NCBI RefSeq assembly: GCF_021412565.1
Contig: NZ_JAKCLJ010000008.1
Span: 1 to 64,000 of the forward strand
DNA: 64,000 bases
Direction: 5' to 3'
Origin: Shewanella sp. AS1
GTDB lineage: Bacteria; Pseudomonadota; Gammaproteobacteria; Enterobacterales; Shewanellaceae
In this document: positions 27,137 through 36,837 of the stretch, piece by piece
Numbering within the stretch: position 1 is the stretch's first letter
How the letters are laid out: the number at the start of each line of letters is the position of its first letter
Program-made: the position numbers and the translations under genes
Notes under the pieces: generated by a model
What the model was told of the DNA's origin: nothing
Databases searched by the model: none
Seen by the model: only the letters and a program-made list of their open reading frames with translations

Positions 27137-27661
27137 ATGAAGAAGCAAAATGGCTTTACCCTAATCGAATTAGTGGTAGTGATAATCATCTTGGGCATTC
27201 TGGCGGTGACCGCCGCGCCTAAGTTTATCAATCTGCAGTCCGATGCCCGCGCATCGACCCTCGATGGACTCAAGGCCTCGATACAGGGAGCCAATGCGCT
27301 GCTCTATTCGAAGGCCACCATCGCAGGAAAAGAGCAGAGCCTGAGTGATTCAGTCACAATCGCCACAGGTGTAGATGTAGCAACCCGTTATGGTTATCTG
27401 GACGGTAAGGCTACTACGGCGGATGTCGCTAAGGAACTGGAAAAACTGCTGGATATGCAGTTTGAAGTTCTGTCTGGTCCCACAGTGGCTGTTACCGGTG
27501 ACTGGGGTGTTTGGTCTGTTGCGAATACGACGAACGAATTTTTTATCGCACCCAAAGGTAAAACGGCAAATGATCCAACGGATTCATGTCGCATACATTA
27601 CATAGTTGCGATCGCTGCCACAACACAGCCCGCTGTAAAAGCAGATAATAACGGCTGTTAA
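27137..27661 (+). CDS. mshA: MSHA major pilin, copy 1 (MshA-like)
   Basis: About 174 residues from the ATG at 27137, chosen because AAAGG lies 9 bases upstream and the leader MKKQNG is standard; an in-frame TTG at 27128 is less likely. Mature start FTLIELVVVIIILGILAVTA. Its first about 44 mature residues are nearly identical to copy 2, while the globular parts differ strongly. C-terminal cysteine pair (DSCRIHY, NNGC) closes the D-loop. It forms the pilus shaft; which of the two copies is the main subunit is not visible. Confidence 0.85.
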   Translation: MKKQNGFTLIELVVVIIILGILAVTAAPKFINLQSDARASTLDGLKASIQGANALLYSKATIAGKEQSLSDSVTIATGVDVATRYGYLDGKATTADVAKELEKLLDMQFEVLSGPTVAVTGDWGVWSVANTTNEFFIAPKGKTANDPTDSCRIHYIVAIAATTQPAVKADNNGC

Positions 27662-27708
27662 TTTTAATAAATGATTGAATTGTTATTGTTGAATAATTGG
27701 GAATGAAG

Positions 27709-28215
27709 ATGCAAAAACAACAGGGTTTTACACTAATTGAATTAGTGGTCGTGATCATCATCTTAGGTATTCTGGCTGTGACCGCCGCGCCTAAGTTTAT
27801 TAATTTGCAGTCAGATGCGCGAGCTTCGACATTGGATGGGTTAGAAGCTGCGATTAAAGGCGCCGACAGCCTAGTTGTTTCTAAATCGCTAATTGCCGGT
27901 AATGAAACTCTAGCATCGACAGCAACCCCTACAGTTACTGTCGCGACAGGTAAAACTGTTGCGCTTAACTATGGTCATGCAACTGCGGTATGGACAGGTA
28001 GTTTGGAACATGTGTTAGATATTAGTGCTGCTAATACAGGTACTACGGCTGAGTGGTTATATGAAGAAGATACCTCGAACAAGCTAATTTATTTCTATCC
28101 ACAAGGACAGGCTACTCCTCCCACAGGTACTTGCTATGTGAGTTACGAAAATGCGCTTGATAGCGCATCAGGACATGCTCCTATTAAGGTAGAGAAAGTT
28201 ATTACAGGTTGTTAA
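27709..28215 (+). CDS. mshA: MSHA major pilin, copy 2 (MshA-like)
   Basis: About 168 residues from the ATG at 27709 (leader MQKQQG); this start is preferred because GGGA lies 7 bases upstream, while ATG 27703 would be too close to it. Mature N-terminus FTLIELVVVIIILGILAVTA and the following stretch to STLDGL match copy 1, but at DNA level many third positions differ. The globular half is distinct and more AT-rich. Cysteine pair TCYVSY and ITGC. A strong terminator follows 16 bases after the stop. Confidence 0.85.
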   Translation: MQKQQGFTLIELVVVIIILGILAVTAAPKFINLQSDARASTLDGLEAAIKGADSLVVSKSLIAGNETLASTATPTVTVATGKTVALNYGHATAVWTGSLEHVLDISAANTGTTAEWLYEEDTSNKLIYFYPQGQATPPTGTCYVSYENALDSASGHAPIKVEKVITGC

Positions 28216-28230
28216 TGACTTAGTTGATTC

Positions 28231-28257
28231 AAAAGGCCTGCCATGCAGGCCTTTTTT
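28231..28257 (+). terminator. Strong terminator after the pilin genes
   Basis: An 11-bp perfect stem AAAAGGCCTGC (28231-28241) / GCAGGCCTTTT (28245-28255) with loop CAT and a T-run. It separates the mshB-mshA-mshA transcript from mshCDOPQ and would give high pilin and low minor-pilin expression. Confidence 0.9.
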
Positions 28258-28382
28258 GTACTGCAGGGTAAAGAAGCACTCAGTAAAGTGCTCGGCAAAG
28301 CTTACTGAAATCAATGACATTATCTGACGTACACTGTAGCTTATAGGCAAAGTCAATTTAACCCTATTGCGGGCGAGGAGCG

Positions 28383-28832
28383 ATGGCAAAACAGCAAGGT
28401 TTCACTCTGGTGGAATTGGTCACAACTATGGTCTTGATTAGCATCCTGGCCGTGGTGGTGTTGCCGCGCTTTTTTTCTGCCTCAGCTTACAGTGCCTATA
28501 CCCTGAGAGATGAGTTGATCGGTGAGCTCAGGCGGGTGCAGCTGATGGCGCTCAATAATCAGGATAGGTGTTATGGCGTTAAGCTGACGCCCAATGATTA
28601 TCGCATGATGATCTATCGGAGCGATTGCAGCACAGTCCTAGTGTCTGGCACGCCTCAGTCACTTCCCAGACAGACATCAGTCACCTTAAGCGGCAGTCAG
28701 GACTTTAACCTGATGTTTAATCAAGAGGGTGCGATCCTGCCCCAGTGCGCTAACACTTGCGTTGTTAAGGTGTCGGCGGATGAGAGCCTAGATCTCATTA
28801 TCGAGAGTCAGGGGTATATCCATGGCCGCTAA
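28383..28832 (+). CDS. mshC: MSHA minor pilin MshC
   Basis: A 149-residue prepilin-like protein: leader MAKQQG before FTLVELVTTMVLISILAVVV, GspH/FimT-type body with cysteines (DRCYGV, SDCST, PQCANTC). It probably primes pilus assembly at the inner membrane. RBS GAGGAGCG. It starts the second transcript segment after the terminator and overlaps mshD by 11 bp. Confidence 0.85.
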   Translation: MAKQQGFTLVELVTTMVLISILAVVVLPRFFSASAYSAYTLRDELIGELRRVQLMALNNQDRCYGVKLTPNDYRMMIYRSDCSTVLVSGTPQSLPRQTSVTLSGSQDFNLMFNQEGAILPQCANTCVVKVSADESLDLIIESQGYIHGR

Positions 28833-29373
28833 TTTTCACAAGAATTCAAGTCGCGCCCAGGGCTTTACCCTGGTGGAGTTGATTGTCGGGATCTTGGTGC
28901 TGGGTATCGCCTTTGTGATGCTGACTAGCATGCTGTTTCCCCAGGCGGATCGCGTCGCCGAAACCCTGCACAGGGTGCGATCGGCCGAGCTGGCGCATTC
29001 GCTGCTCAATGAGATCTGGGGCAAACGTTTCGATGAACATACTAATCCCAATGGCGGCGTACCCGCTTGCGGCGCGCTCGCCCGGCCGGATGCTGGCTTG
29101 CCCGCAGGGGAAGAGTGCACAGATGCCGCCGATTTCGGTCCCCAGGGGCTGGACAGGAATCACTTTCGGGATCTGGATGATTATGACGGCCTGACCGAAA
29201 ATGATTTGATGCTCAACTCCACTCAGACCTACAAGGAGAGTTACCCCAACTACCGTTTACATGTGTCTGTGACTTACCCTAACACTAATAAAAATAGCAA
29301 ATTGATCACCATAGATGTGACAACGCCCAATGGGGAAGTGATCACTTACAACGCCCTGAGGAGTAACTATTGA
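28822..29373 (+). CDS. mshD: MSHA minor pilin MshD
   Basis: A 183-residue minor pilin: leader MAANFHKNSSRAQG, then FTLVELIVGILVLGIAFVML. Body carries the ACGALARPDAGLPAGEEC cysteine loop and GLDRNHFRDLDDYDGL, a motif common in MshD. Translationally coupled with mshC (11-bp overlap) and mshO. Confidence 0.87.
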   Translation: MAANFHKNSSRAQGFTLVELIVGILVLGIAFVMLTSMLFPQADRVAETLHRVRSAELAHSLLNEIWGKRFDEHTNPNGGVPACGALARPDAGLPAGEECTDAADFGPQGLDRNHFRDLDDYDGLTENDLMLNSTQTYKESYPNYRLHVSVTYPNTNKNSKLITIDVTTPNGEVITYNALRSNY

Positions 29374-30227
29374 TGCAGCGCAATGGTTATTCTGACGGTC
29401 CCTACTTTCTCGGTCGTTCTGGGCACCTTCTTACTTGCTCCAAGCAGCTAGGCTTTACCCTGGTGGAGATGGTCACAGTGATCATCATCTTAGGCGTGCT
29501 GGTGATCGGCAGTAGCAGCTTTCTCATTTTCGGCACGCGGATTTTTGTTGAGTCCACCTCGGTCGATCAGGTGCTCGGCCAGAGCCGTTTCGTGATTGAG
29601 AGGCTCACCCGGGAGCTGCGTAACGCCGCGCCTAACAGCCTGCGGGTGACCAGCACGGCCGATTATCAATGTGTGGAGTTTGTCCCTATTCTGGCGGGTG
29701 GCAGTTATCTGCAACTGCCGGTCGCGCCGGCTGCGCCAGCCAGTAGCGGCAATATCATGCCCGCATCAATTTCTGTGTCGGGCACTGAAAAGCTGCTGGT
29801 TTATCCTCAGAGACCCGCTGACTTTTATGCAAGCCAGCCCTCGGGCACTGTGGGACAGCTTTTCAATATCAAGAAGCTGACGGGGGACATTATTGAGTTT
29901 GAGCGAGCAGTACAGTTTGCTAAAGATTCACCACAGAAACGTTATTATCTAGTCGATGATGCCGTCAGTTACTGCTTTTTACAGGCAGGCGAGATCCGCC
30001 GTTACGACCATTATGGCTTGCGGGCACTGCAGGGTACGCCCGCTACCCTGGGACCTGGCGTCTTGATGGCGCAGAATCTCGCCAATCATCTGCAGACTGA
30101 GCCTGCCCTTAGCTTCACGCCTGGCACGCTTACGAATCATGCCGTGGTGCAGCTCAGTCCTAGATTTTCGGTCAATGGTCAGGTGTTTCACTATCAACAT
30201 CAGGTGCAGGTGATCAATGTTCCTTAA
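29373..30227 (+). CDS. mshO: MSHA minor pilin MshO
   Basis: About 284 residues; ATG 29373 overlaps the mshD stop by one base (a TTG three bases earlier is possible). Unusually long leader of 27 residues before FTLVEMVTVIIILGVLVIGS. The body has VIERLTRELRNAAPNSLRV, typical of PilW/GspJ-like minor pilins. Likely part of the tip complex with MshP and MshQ. Confidence 0.87.
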   Translation: MQRNGYSDGPYFLGRSGHLLTCSKQLGFTLVEMVTVIIILGVLVIGSSSFLIFGTRIFVESTSVDQVLGQSRFVIERLTRELRNAAPNSLRVTSTADYQCVEFVPILAGGSYLQLPVAPAAPASSGNIMPASISVSGTEKLLVYPQRPADFYASQPSGTVGQLFNIKKLTGDIIEFERAVQFAKDSPQKRYYLVDDAVSYCFLQAGEIRRYDHYGLRALQGTPATLGPGVLMAQNLANHLQTEPALSFTPGTLTNHAVVQLSPRFSVNGQVFHYQHQVQVINVP

Positions 30228-30672
30228 CGCTTCTATCGCCATACACAGATTGAACCGACAAGGCCAGCGAGGCAGTGCGCTGGTGATAGGTATCTTCGTC
30301 ATCACTGTGATGTTTCTGATGGCCAGCGCCTTAATTCATATCTTGCAGGATAGCGACGAGCAGGTGAGTCTGGAGGTGATGGGTACTCGGGCCTTGGCGG
30401 CGGCGAACAGTGGTGCCGATGCCGCCTTAGCGCAATTGTTTCCCTTAAGCGGTTTAGCGGCAGACAGGGTTTGCTTAGCCAGCAGCAGTTGGACGCCGCC
30501 CGATCTTGTGGGTTTTTCTGGTTGCAGTGTGAGTCTTACTTGCAGCGAACATCTGCTTGATGGTGTGACTCAATATGCGATCACCAGTGAGGCGAACTGC
30601 GCCGCAGGCAATTGTGATGGCGACAGCTGTATTCGAGTTAACCGTAAGGTGGAGGTGCTGGCCCGTGATTAG
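30217..30672 (+). CDS. mshP: MSHA biogenesis protein MshP (PilX-like)
   Basis: A 151-residue membrane-anchored protein: basic N-terminus then RGSALVIGIFVITVMFLMAS, the PilX/GspK-type variant of the pilin N-terminus that lacks the FTLIE motif, followed by a soluble domain with six or more cysteines. Starts 11 bp inside mshO and overlaps mshQ by 8 bp. Confidence 0.82.
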   Translation: MFLNASIAIHRLNRQGQRGSALVIGIFVITVMFLMASALIHILQDSDEQVSLEVMGTRALAAANSGADAALAQLFPLSGLAADRVCLASSSWTPPDLVGFSGCSVSLTCSEHLLDGVTQYAITSEANCAAGNCDGDSCIRVNRKVEVLARD

Positions 30673-33385
30673 CCTGCTGCGAAATTGCCTTTTACTCTGT
30701 ACTGGCCTGTTGGTGGTTTGCTTGCAAGCCTCGGCGGCGCCTCAGTGTAATGATATTTTTAAGGATCCTCCGCGCGGTAATATTCAGCCTGGACTCATTC
30801 CGCCAGCGAATATTGGGCCAAGCTTAGGCCTGCTGGATTGCAGCAATGGCTCCTGTACACCTGTCGCCTATGACCCGAGCACCTATGAGTTTCAGCCAGG
30901 AGACTATAACTACAGCTCAGGCAGGTTTCATCAGGGAAATTATGTTAAGACCAGTGGCAGAACGACCCGGCTCTATTTCGATACCCTCTCTATTAATAAC
31001 TCAAATATCAATTTAGGTGGCGATGCCAGTGAGTTGATCATCTTTGTCAGAAATGCTTTATCACTCGCTGGCCATGTTTCTATTAATGGCATCATCTATG
31101 TGGGTGGCTCAGTGGATATTCAGCCGCAAACCATCATAGATGGGGCCGTTGCCTCGGGGGGCGCGTTAGCACTTCACAATAAAAGTGAGGTAAATTTCGA
31201 TCAGGATGCGGTGGATAAGGCTGACTTTGGCGGCATGTGTAATCAAGGCCCCGTGAGTGTCGATCATTATCGTATCGAATTTAGCTCAGATGCCCTTAGC
31301 TGCACGGCGAAAAGTATCGGTCTGCGCGCCTGTGTCAATGATGCTTGCTCAACTGAGGCGACAGTTACCTCCAGCGTTGAGTTGACTAAGGCCAATGTTC
31401 ATTACCAAAATGTGACTTTTACCGGTCAGACTCAGACTCAGCTTCTGCATCCTGCTGGGGGGATCGTGCATCTAGGGCTGGGAGGCACATCCCCAGCGGC
31501 GCCTTATCGCTGTTATATCGATGGCGCTCTGGTGAGTAATGCTGCCTGCCAGCTCAACTTTGAAGATACAGGGCTCTATTTCGAGGTGCCCGATACCAGC
31601 TCCTGCAAGACCAGCAATCAGTTCAATCTGTATGCCGTGACCAAAAATACCCAGACCCAGCAGTGTCAGCCGCTGTTCACTAATCAGAGTCGCTCGATCA
31701 ACTTCAGCTTCGATTATGAGCGCCCATCGAGTGTGAACAACCCGGCGAAACTGACGCTTAGCAGTGTCAACGCCCCCGCTCAGACTAAGACGATTTCGGG
31801 GGGCAGCATACAGAACATGAATGTTCAGTTCGATGCCAATGGGGTGGCCAGCTTGACGGCCAGGTATCCCGAGGCTGGGGTGGTCAGGTTAAACGCCCAA
31901 TATCTGCATTTTGTGACTCAGCCGAGCGGAGCGACTGAGAGTTTATTTCTGACTCACAGCGATACCTTCACTGCCGCGCCGGCTGGATTTCATTTCTCGC
32001 CCATGAATCATGTGCGTTGTGATAGCAGCGATCCCTATGATCCCAACTGCGCTATTTTCGCTAAAGCGGGAGAGCCTTTTGCCATGCAGGTGATGGCCGC
32101 CTGTTGGCAAACCGATAACGACAGCGACTTTAGTGATAATGGTGCGCTGCAAAATTTTGAATATGCTAGCCTGCAGTTTGATGTGAAAGTGGAGCAGCCC
32201 AGCACGGGCGCCGACGGTGCGCTGGGGGTAACGGCGGCCGATTTTAAGATAACGGCCAATGACACAGGGCTTAAGATAGATAACCAAAGTTGGAGTGAGG
32301 TCGGCACCATGAAGGTGAGCCTCGCCGCCGATCTGCATTATGAGGGGGTGACTATCGATGCGGGGCGTTCCAGTAGCGAAATTTTTGGCCGCTTCACCCC
32401 AGCCTATCTGGACATAAAGGGCAATGTTCCCCAGCTCGCGGCGAGCTGCCAGCACTTTAGCTATCTGGAGCAGCCCTTTGGATTTATCGCCGGGCTGGAG
32501 CCACGCATTGAGGTGGCGGGCTACAGCACACTTGGCACTGTCACCAGTAACTATCAAATTGGGCAGTGGTGGCGCTATAGACACAGAGATCTGGCCGAGC
32601 AGAACCCATGGTCGGGGCGGCGGTATCAGGATCAGAGCGGCAGTGCCAATCTGGCCGATTTCGCGTTTCCTGCTCTGTCGGGCAGGGTCAATTATCAACT
32701 TTCGCCCAATGTCGCCGAGCTGCGAGATAGCGAGCTTAAGTATGTGCGTACTCCAGCGCCTCTCGTCCCCTTTGAAGGCCAGTTTTATCTTGAGCTTTCC
32801 AGCCTAGATGTGAGCGATGAAGATGGTATCTGCTATCAAGCCAGCGCTGCGGGCAGCTGTTTGCCCTATCGGTTCGATGAGATAGGCAAGGGGCAGGGGG
32901 TCGAATTCAGGTATGGTCGATTACGCCTGGAAAATGGCTATGGGCCTGAGACTGAGAGTCTGCGCCTGCCCCTTCGCAGCGAATATGTCACCAGCATTGA
33001 TGCTCAAGGTTTGGCAAATTGGGAGACGAATCAGCAGGATAACTGCACTGTGTACCAGACTGTTAGTTCGAGCGATCCGGGCGAGGGCGCCGTAAGCGGG
33101 CTTAATATGCAGTTTCCTGCGGGCTTTTCTGCAATTAATGCCTATAGCGATCCTAATCTCTCGTCTCAACTTGGCAGCCTAGGGCTCGGCCAGGGGTATC
33201 TCTATTTCGCTGTCCCAAGCAGTGCTGGGGAGGTGCCGTTAAAACTTCATATCGGTCCCTGGTTGAAGTGGTACTGGAACTTCGATGGCACGGCGCCAGA
33301 TACTCTGTATGACCCAAGGGCGACCGCCTATTTTGGCACTTACCGTGGCCACGATAAGGTGATTTTCTGGCGCGAGGTGCAATAA
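30665..33385 (+). CDS. mshQ: MSHA biogenesis protein MshQ (large exported protein, DUF6701-type)
   Basis: About 906 residues from the GTG at 30665, chosen because it opens a signal peptide (ISLLRNCLLLCTGLLVVCLQASA) and overlaps mshP by only 8 bp; the frame is open to 30575 but those residues shadow mshP. A beta-rich N-terminal region with polymer-forming-like VNGIIYVGGSVDIQPQTIIDGAV, a LamG-like or similar middle, and a C-terminal region rich in aromatic beta strands (GFHFSPMNHVRCDSSDPYDPNC; WYWNFDG-type end). It is the last MSHA gene and probably the pilus-tip or surface adhesin-like part; function is inference. Confidence 0.8.
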   Translation: MISLLRNCLLLCTGLLVVCLQASAAPQCNDIFKDPPRGNIQPGLIPPANIGPSLGLLDCSNGSCTPVAYDPSTYEFQPGDYNYSSGRFHQGNYVKTSGRTTRLYFDTLSINNSNINLGGDASELIIFVRNALSLAGHVSINGIIYVGGSVDIQPQTIIDGAVASGGALALHNKSEVNFDQDAVDKADFGGMCNQGPVSVDHYRIEFSSDALSCTAKSIGLRACVNDACSTEATVTSSVELTKANVHYQNVTFTGQTQTQLLHPAGGIVHLGLGGTSPAAPYRCYIDGALVSNAACQLNFEDTGLYFEVPDTSSCKTSNQFNLYAVTKNTQTQQCQPLFTNQSRSINFSFDYERPSSVNNPAKLTLSSVNAPAQTKTISGGSIQNMNVQFDANGVASLTARYPEAGVVRLNAQYLHFVTQPSGATESLFLTHSDTFTAAPAGFHFSPMNHVRCDSSDPYDPNCAIFAKAGEPFAMQVMAACWQTDNDSDFSDNGALQNFEYASLQFDVKVEQPSTGADGALGVTAADFKITANDTGLKIDNQSWSEVGTMKVSLAADLHYEGVTIDAGRSSSEIFGRFTPAYLDIKGNVPQLAASCQHFSYLEQPFGFIAGLEPRIEVAGYSTLGTVTSNYQIGQWWRYRHRDLAEQNPWSGRRYQDQSGSANLADFAFPALSGRVNYQLSPNVAELRDSELKYVRTPAPLVPFEGQFYLELSSLDVSDEDGICYQASAAGSCLPYRFDEIGKGQGVEFRYGRLRLENGYGPETESLRLPLRSEYVTSIDAQGLANWETNQQDNCTVYQTVSSSDPGEGAVSGLNMQFPAGFSAINAYSDPNLSSQLGSLGLGQGYLYFAVPSSAGEVPLKLHIGPWLKWYWNFDGTAPDTLYDPRATAYFGTYRGHDKVIFWREVQ

Positions 33386-33568
33386 GCGCTCTGGTTGAGC
33401 CATCAGGGTTTTGAGTTGTATTAGCCCTTGCTGAATTTACCACTGGGGAGCTTGATGCTTACGGCTTGAAGATGAAGATATATTTATCAAACTATCCGCA
33501 TAATCTCCTTGTGGAATCCGGGGGGCATTGTTAAAGTTACCTGATCTTTATTCATCCGACTCCACTGA

Positions 33569-34633
<1,065 letters not shown>

Positions 34634-34776
34634 TTAAGTCGATTTAGACGCTAATTAGAGGCAGTGATATGCCGGTGACCTGATTTAATGGGACAGAGCG
34701 TTATTTTACCCATATAATCAAACCTTTCTTATTTTGATTGGTCACGGTCGCCGCATCTTGCTGCCTTAAGTGTTTT

Positions 34777-35664
34777 ATGAAACCCATTTTCGCACGCGGT
34801 ATTTCAAATCAATTCCGACTGACATTGGCAATTATTTTGTCGGTGATCTTGCTGGTGGCCAACGACAGGCTGGAGCCGGCGAGAAAATCTATCTCATCCC
34901 TACTCAGTCCCATGCAGTATGTGGCCAATATTCCCGGTGCCTTTCTCGATTGGTCGGCAGAAACCATAGCCACCCGCAATATGCTCGAAAGACAGAATAA
35001 AGAACTGCTTAGACAGCAACTGCTGATGAGTGAGCGCCTGCAGCGTTTTGAACATCTGCGTCAGGAGAATGAGCGCCTGCGCGCCTTGCTGGGCTCGCCT
35101 GTGCATATGGATGCCAGGAAGATGGTTGCCGAGGTGATGGAGGTGGCCAGCGATCCTTTTCGTCATTATGTGGTGTTAAATCATGGCGCCAGCAGCGGCG
35201 TCTATGTGGGTCAGCCTGTGGTCGATGCTCACGGTGTGGTCGGCCAAGTGGTGGAGGTGAGCGCTCTCACCAGTCGGGTGCTATTGATCTCCGATGTGAC
35301 CCACGCCATCCCGGTGCGGGTTACTCGTAACGATGTGCGACTTATCGCCCAGGGAACCGGTGAAATTGATGAGCTGGAACTGCGCCATGTGGCCAAGAGT
35401 ACCGATCTGCGCGTCGGCGATCTGCTGGTCTCCTCGGGTCTGGGGAAACGCTTTCCTGAGGGGTATCCCGTCGCGCGTATTATGCAGGTTGATAAAGATG
35501 ATGGCCAAAGCTATGCCACAGTCACGGCACAGCCCTTAGCCGCACTGGACAGAATTCGTTATCTGCTGCTGCTCTGGCCCGATGGTGAGGCGCCAGAAAC
35601 AAAAGCTGAAGCCAAGAGTGAGGTGCAAGCGGGCAGCAATGACGGGGAGAATAAGACGCAATGA
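34777..35664 (+). CDS. mreC: Rod-shape protein MreC
   Basis: About 295 residues from ATG 34777, which gives MKPIFARGISNQFRLTLAII with the membrane segment at about 15-33; the frame is open upstream to 34738 but without domain support. A coiled coil (70-105) precedes the paired beta-barrel periplasmic domain (VVLNHGASSGVYVGQPVVDAHGVVG). It scaffolds the elongasome. Overlaps mreD by four bases. Confidence 0.96.
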   Translation: MKPIFARGISNQFRLTLAIILSVILLVANDRLEPARKSISSLLSPMQYVANIPGAFLDWSAETIATRNMLERQNKELLRQQLLMSERLQRFEHLRQENERLRALLGSPVHMDARKMVAEVMEVASDPFRHYVVLNHGASSGVYVGQPVVDAHGVVGQVVEVSALTSRVLLISDVTHAIPVRVTRNDVRLIAQGTGEIDELELRHVAKSTDLRVGDLLVSSGLGKRFPEGYPVARIMQVDKDDGQSYATVTAQPLAALDRIRYLLLLWPDGEAPETKAEAKSEVQAGSNDGENKTQ

Positions 35665-36149
35665 GTATGCAAATTGCGAGAGGCCGCTGGATCGTATGGC
35701 TGAGCTTACTCGTCGCCATGGTGTTTCAGATCATGCCTCTGCCCAGCATAGTCGAGCCTTGGCGCCCCGACTGGGTACTGCTGGTGATCTTCTATTGGGC
35801 CATGGCCTTACCCCACAGATACAATATTTTAACCGCCTGGATACTCGGGGTGCTGCTGGATATTCTGCTGGGCGCCCACCTTGGGATCCGCGCCTTTGCC
35901 ATCTCTCTGGCCGTTTATGTGGTGGTATTGCACTTTCAGCGGCTGCGTAATTTCCCCATGTGGCAACAGGCGTTGATGATGTCTACTCTGGTCTGTCTCT
36001 ATCATCTCTTGGTGTTCTGGCTGCAGTTTGTGGTGAATGTGGCGAGCTTTGAGTTCAATATCTTCCTGCCTGTGATCTCCAGTCTGTTTATCTGGCCATG
36101 GGTGTTCTGGATCCTGAGACGAATTCGGCGTATTTATAAGGTAAGATAA
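35661..36149 (+). CDS. mreD: Rod-shape protein MreD
   Basis: A 162-residue integral membrane protein with five or so membrane segments and the MreD motifs WRPDWVLLVIFYWAMALP and GVLLDILLGAHLGIRAF. It works with MreBC and RodA/PBP2. Its ATG overlaps the mreC stop (ATGA). Confidence 0.96.
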   Translation: MSMQIARGRWIVWLSLLVAMVFQIMPLPSIVEPWRPDWVLLVIFYWAMALPHRYNILTAWILGVLLDILLGAHLGIRAFAISLAVYVVVLHFQRLRNFPMWQQALMMSTLVCLYHLLVFWLQFVVNVASFEFNIFLPVISSLFIWPWVFWILRRIRRIYKVR

Positions 36150-36196
36150 TCCCTAATCCTGAGACGGGATCGGTTTGAGTAATAGGATAAATTAAG

Positions 36197-36778
36197 ATGT
36201 CTTTGGTTTTGGCTTCCGCTTCTCCGCGCCGCAAAGAACTGTTGGCGCAGCTGGGTATGGGGCAGGCACAATTTAGTTTTGCGATCTTACCTGCGGATAT
36301 CGATGAGACTGCCAGAGCGGGCGAGCTGCCAGGGGAGTTGGTGCTTAGGCTCGCGATAGAGAAAGCCAAGGCGGGTCTGGCTCTGTGCACTGAGGTCGGC
36401 GCTCAGGTACTGGGCTCAGATACTATAGTAGTGCTGGATGGGCAGATCTTAGGTAAACCTCAAGATGAGGCGGATGCTAAGCGCATGCTGGCGGCGCTCT
36501 CGGGGCGACAGCACAGTGTCATGACGGCTGTGGCCCTGACCGATGGTGAAACGACCCTGTCACATCTGGTTGAAACGAAAGTGAAGTTCTGCCAGCTTTG
36601 CGATCAAGATATCCAAGCCTATATCGCCACGGGTGAACCTATGGATAAGGCCGGCGCCTATGGGATTCAGGGCTTGGGCGGCTGTTTTGTGCAAGGCATT
36701 GAAGGGAGCTACTCTGCTGTCGTGGGTCTGCCTCTGGTTGAGACCAAAGCCCTGCTAGCTCAGATGAAAATTTTATAA
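36197..36778 (+). CDS. maf: Maf/YhdE nucleotide pyrophosphatase
   Basis: A 193-residue nucleoside-triphosphate pyrophosphatase (dTTP/UTP-type) that removes non-canonical or excess nucleotides. Maf signatures: [16 protein letters not shown] at the N-terminus, [22 protein letters not shown] with the catalytic Asp, and [29 protein letters not shown]. It sits in the widely conserved mreBCD-maf-rng order. Confidence 0.96.
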   Translation: MSLVLASASPRRKELLAQLGMGQAQFSFAILPADIDETARAGELPGELVLRLAIEKAKAGLALCTEVGAQVLGSDTIVVLDGQILGKPQDEADAKRMLAALSGRQHSVMTAVALTDGETTLSHLVETKVKFCQLCDQDIQAYIATGEPMDKAGAYGIQGLGGCFVQGIEGSYSAVVGLPLVETKALLAQMKIL

Positions 36779-36837
36779 TTGCATTAAATTTAAGTGGTTG
36801 AGGAGCGATGCTCCTTTATGACTTTGAGTGAGTATTC

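Noticed and set aside
31943..32698. Long minus-strand open frame (251 codons) opposite mshQ
   Set aside because: No recognisable protein pattern; explained as antisense shadow of mshQ.
16959..33385. Type II secretion system
   Set aside because: Secretin, motor and platform are shared with T2SS, but the ExeA-like MshM, TPR MshN and pilin set with MshO/P/Q define an MSHA pilus.
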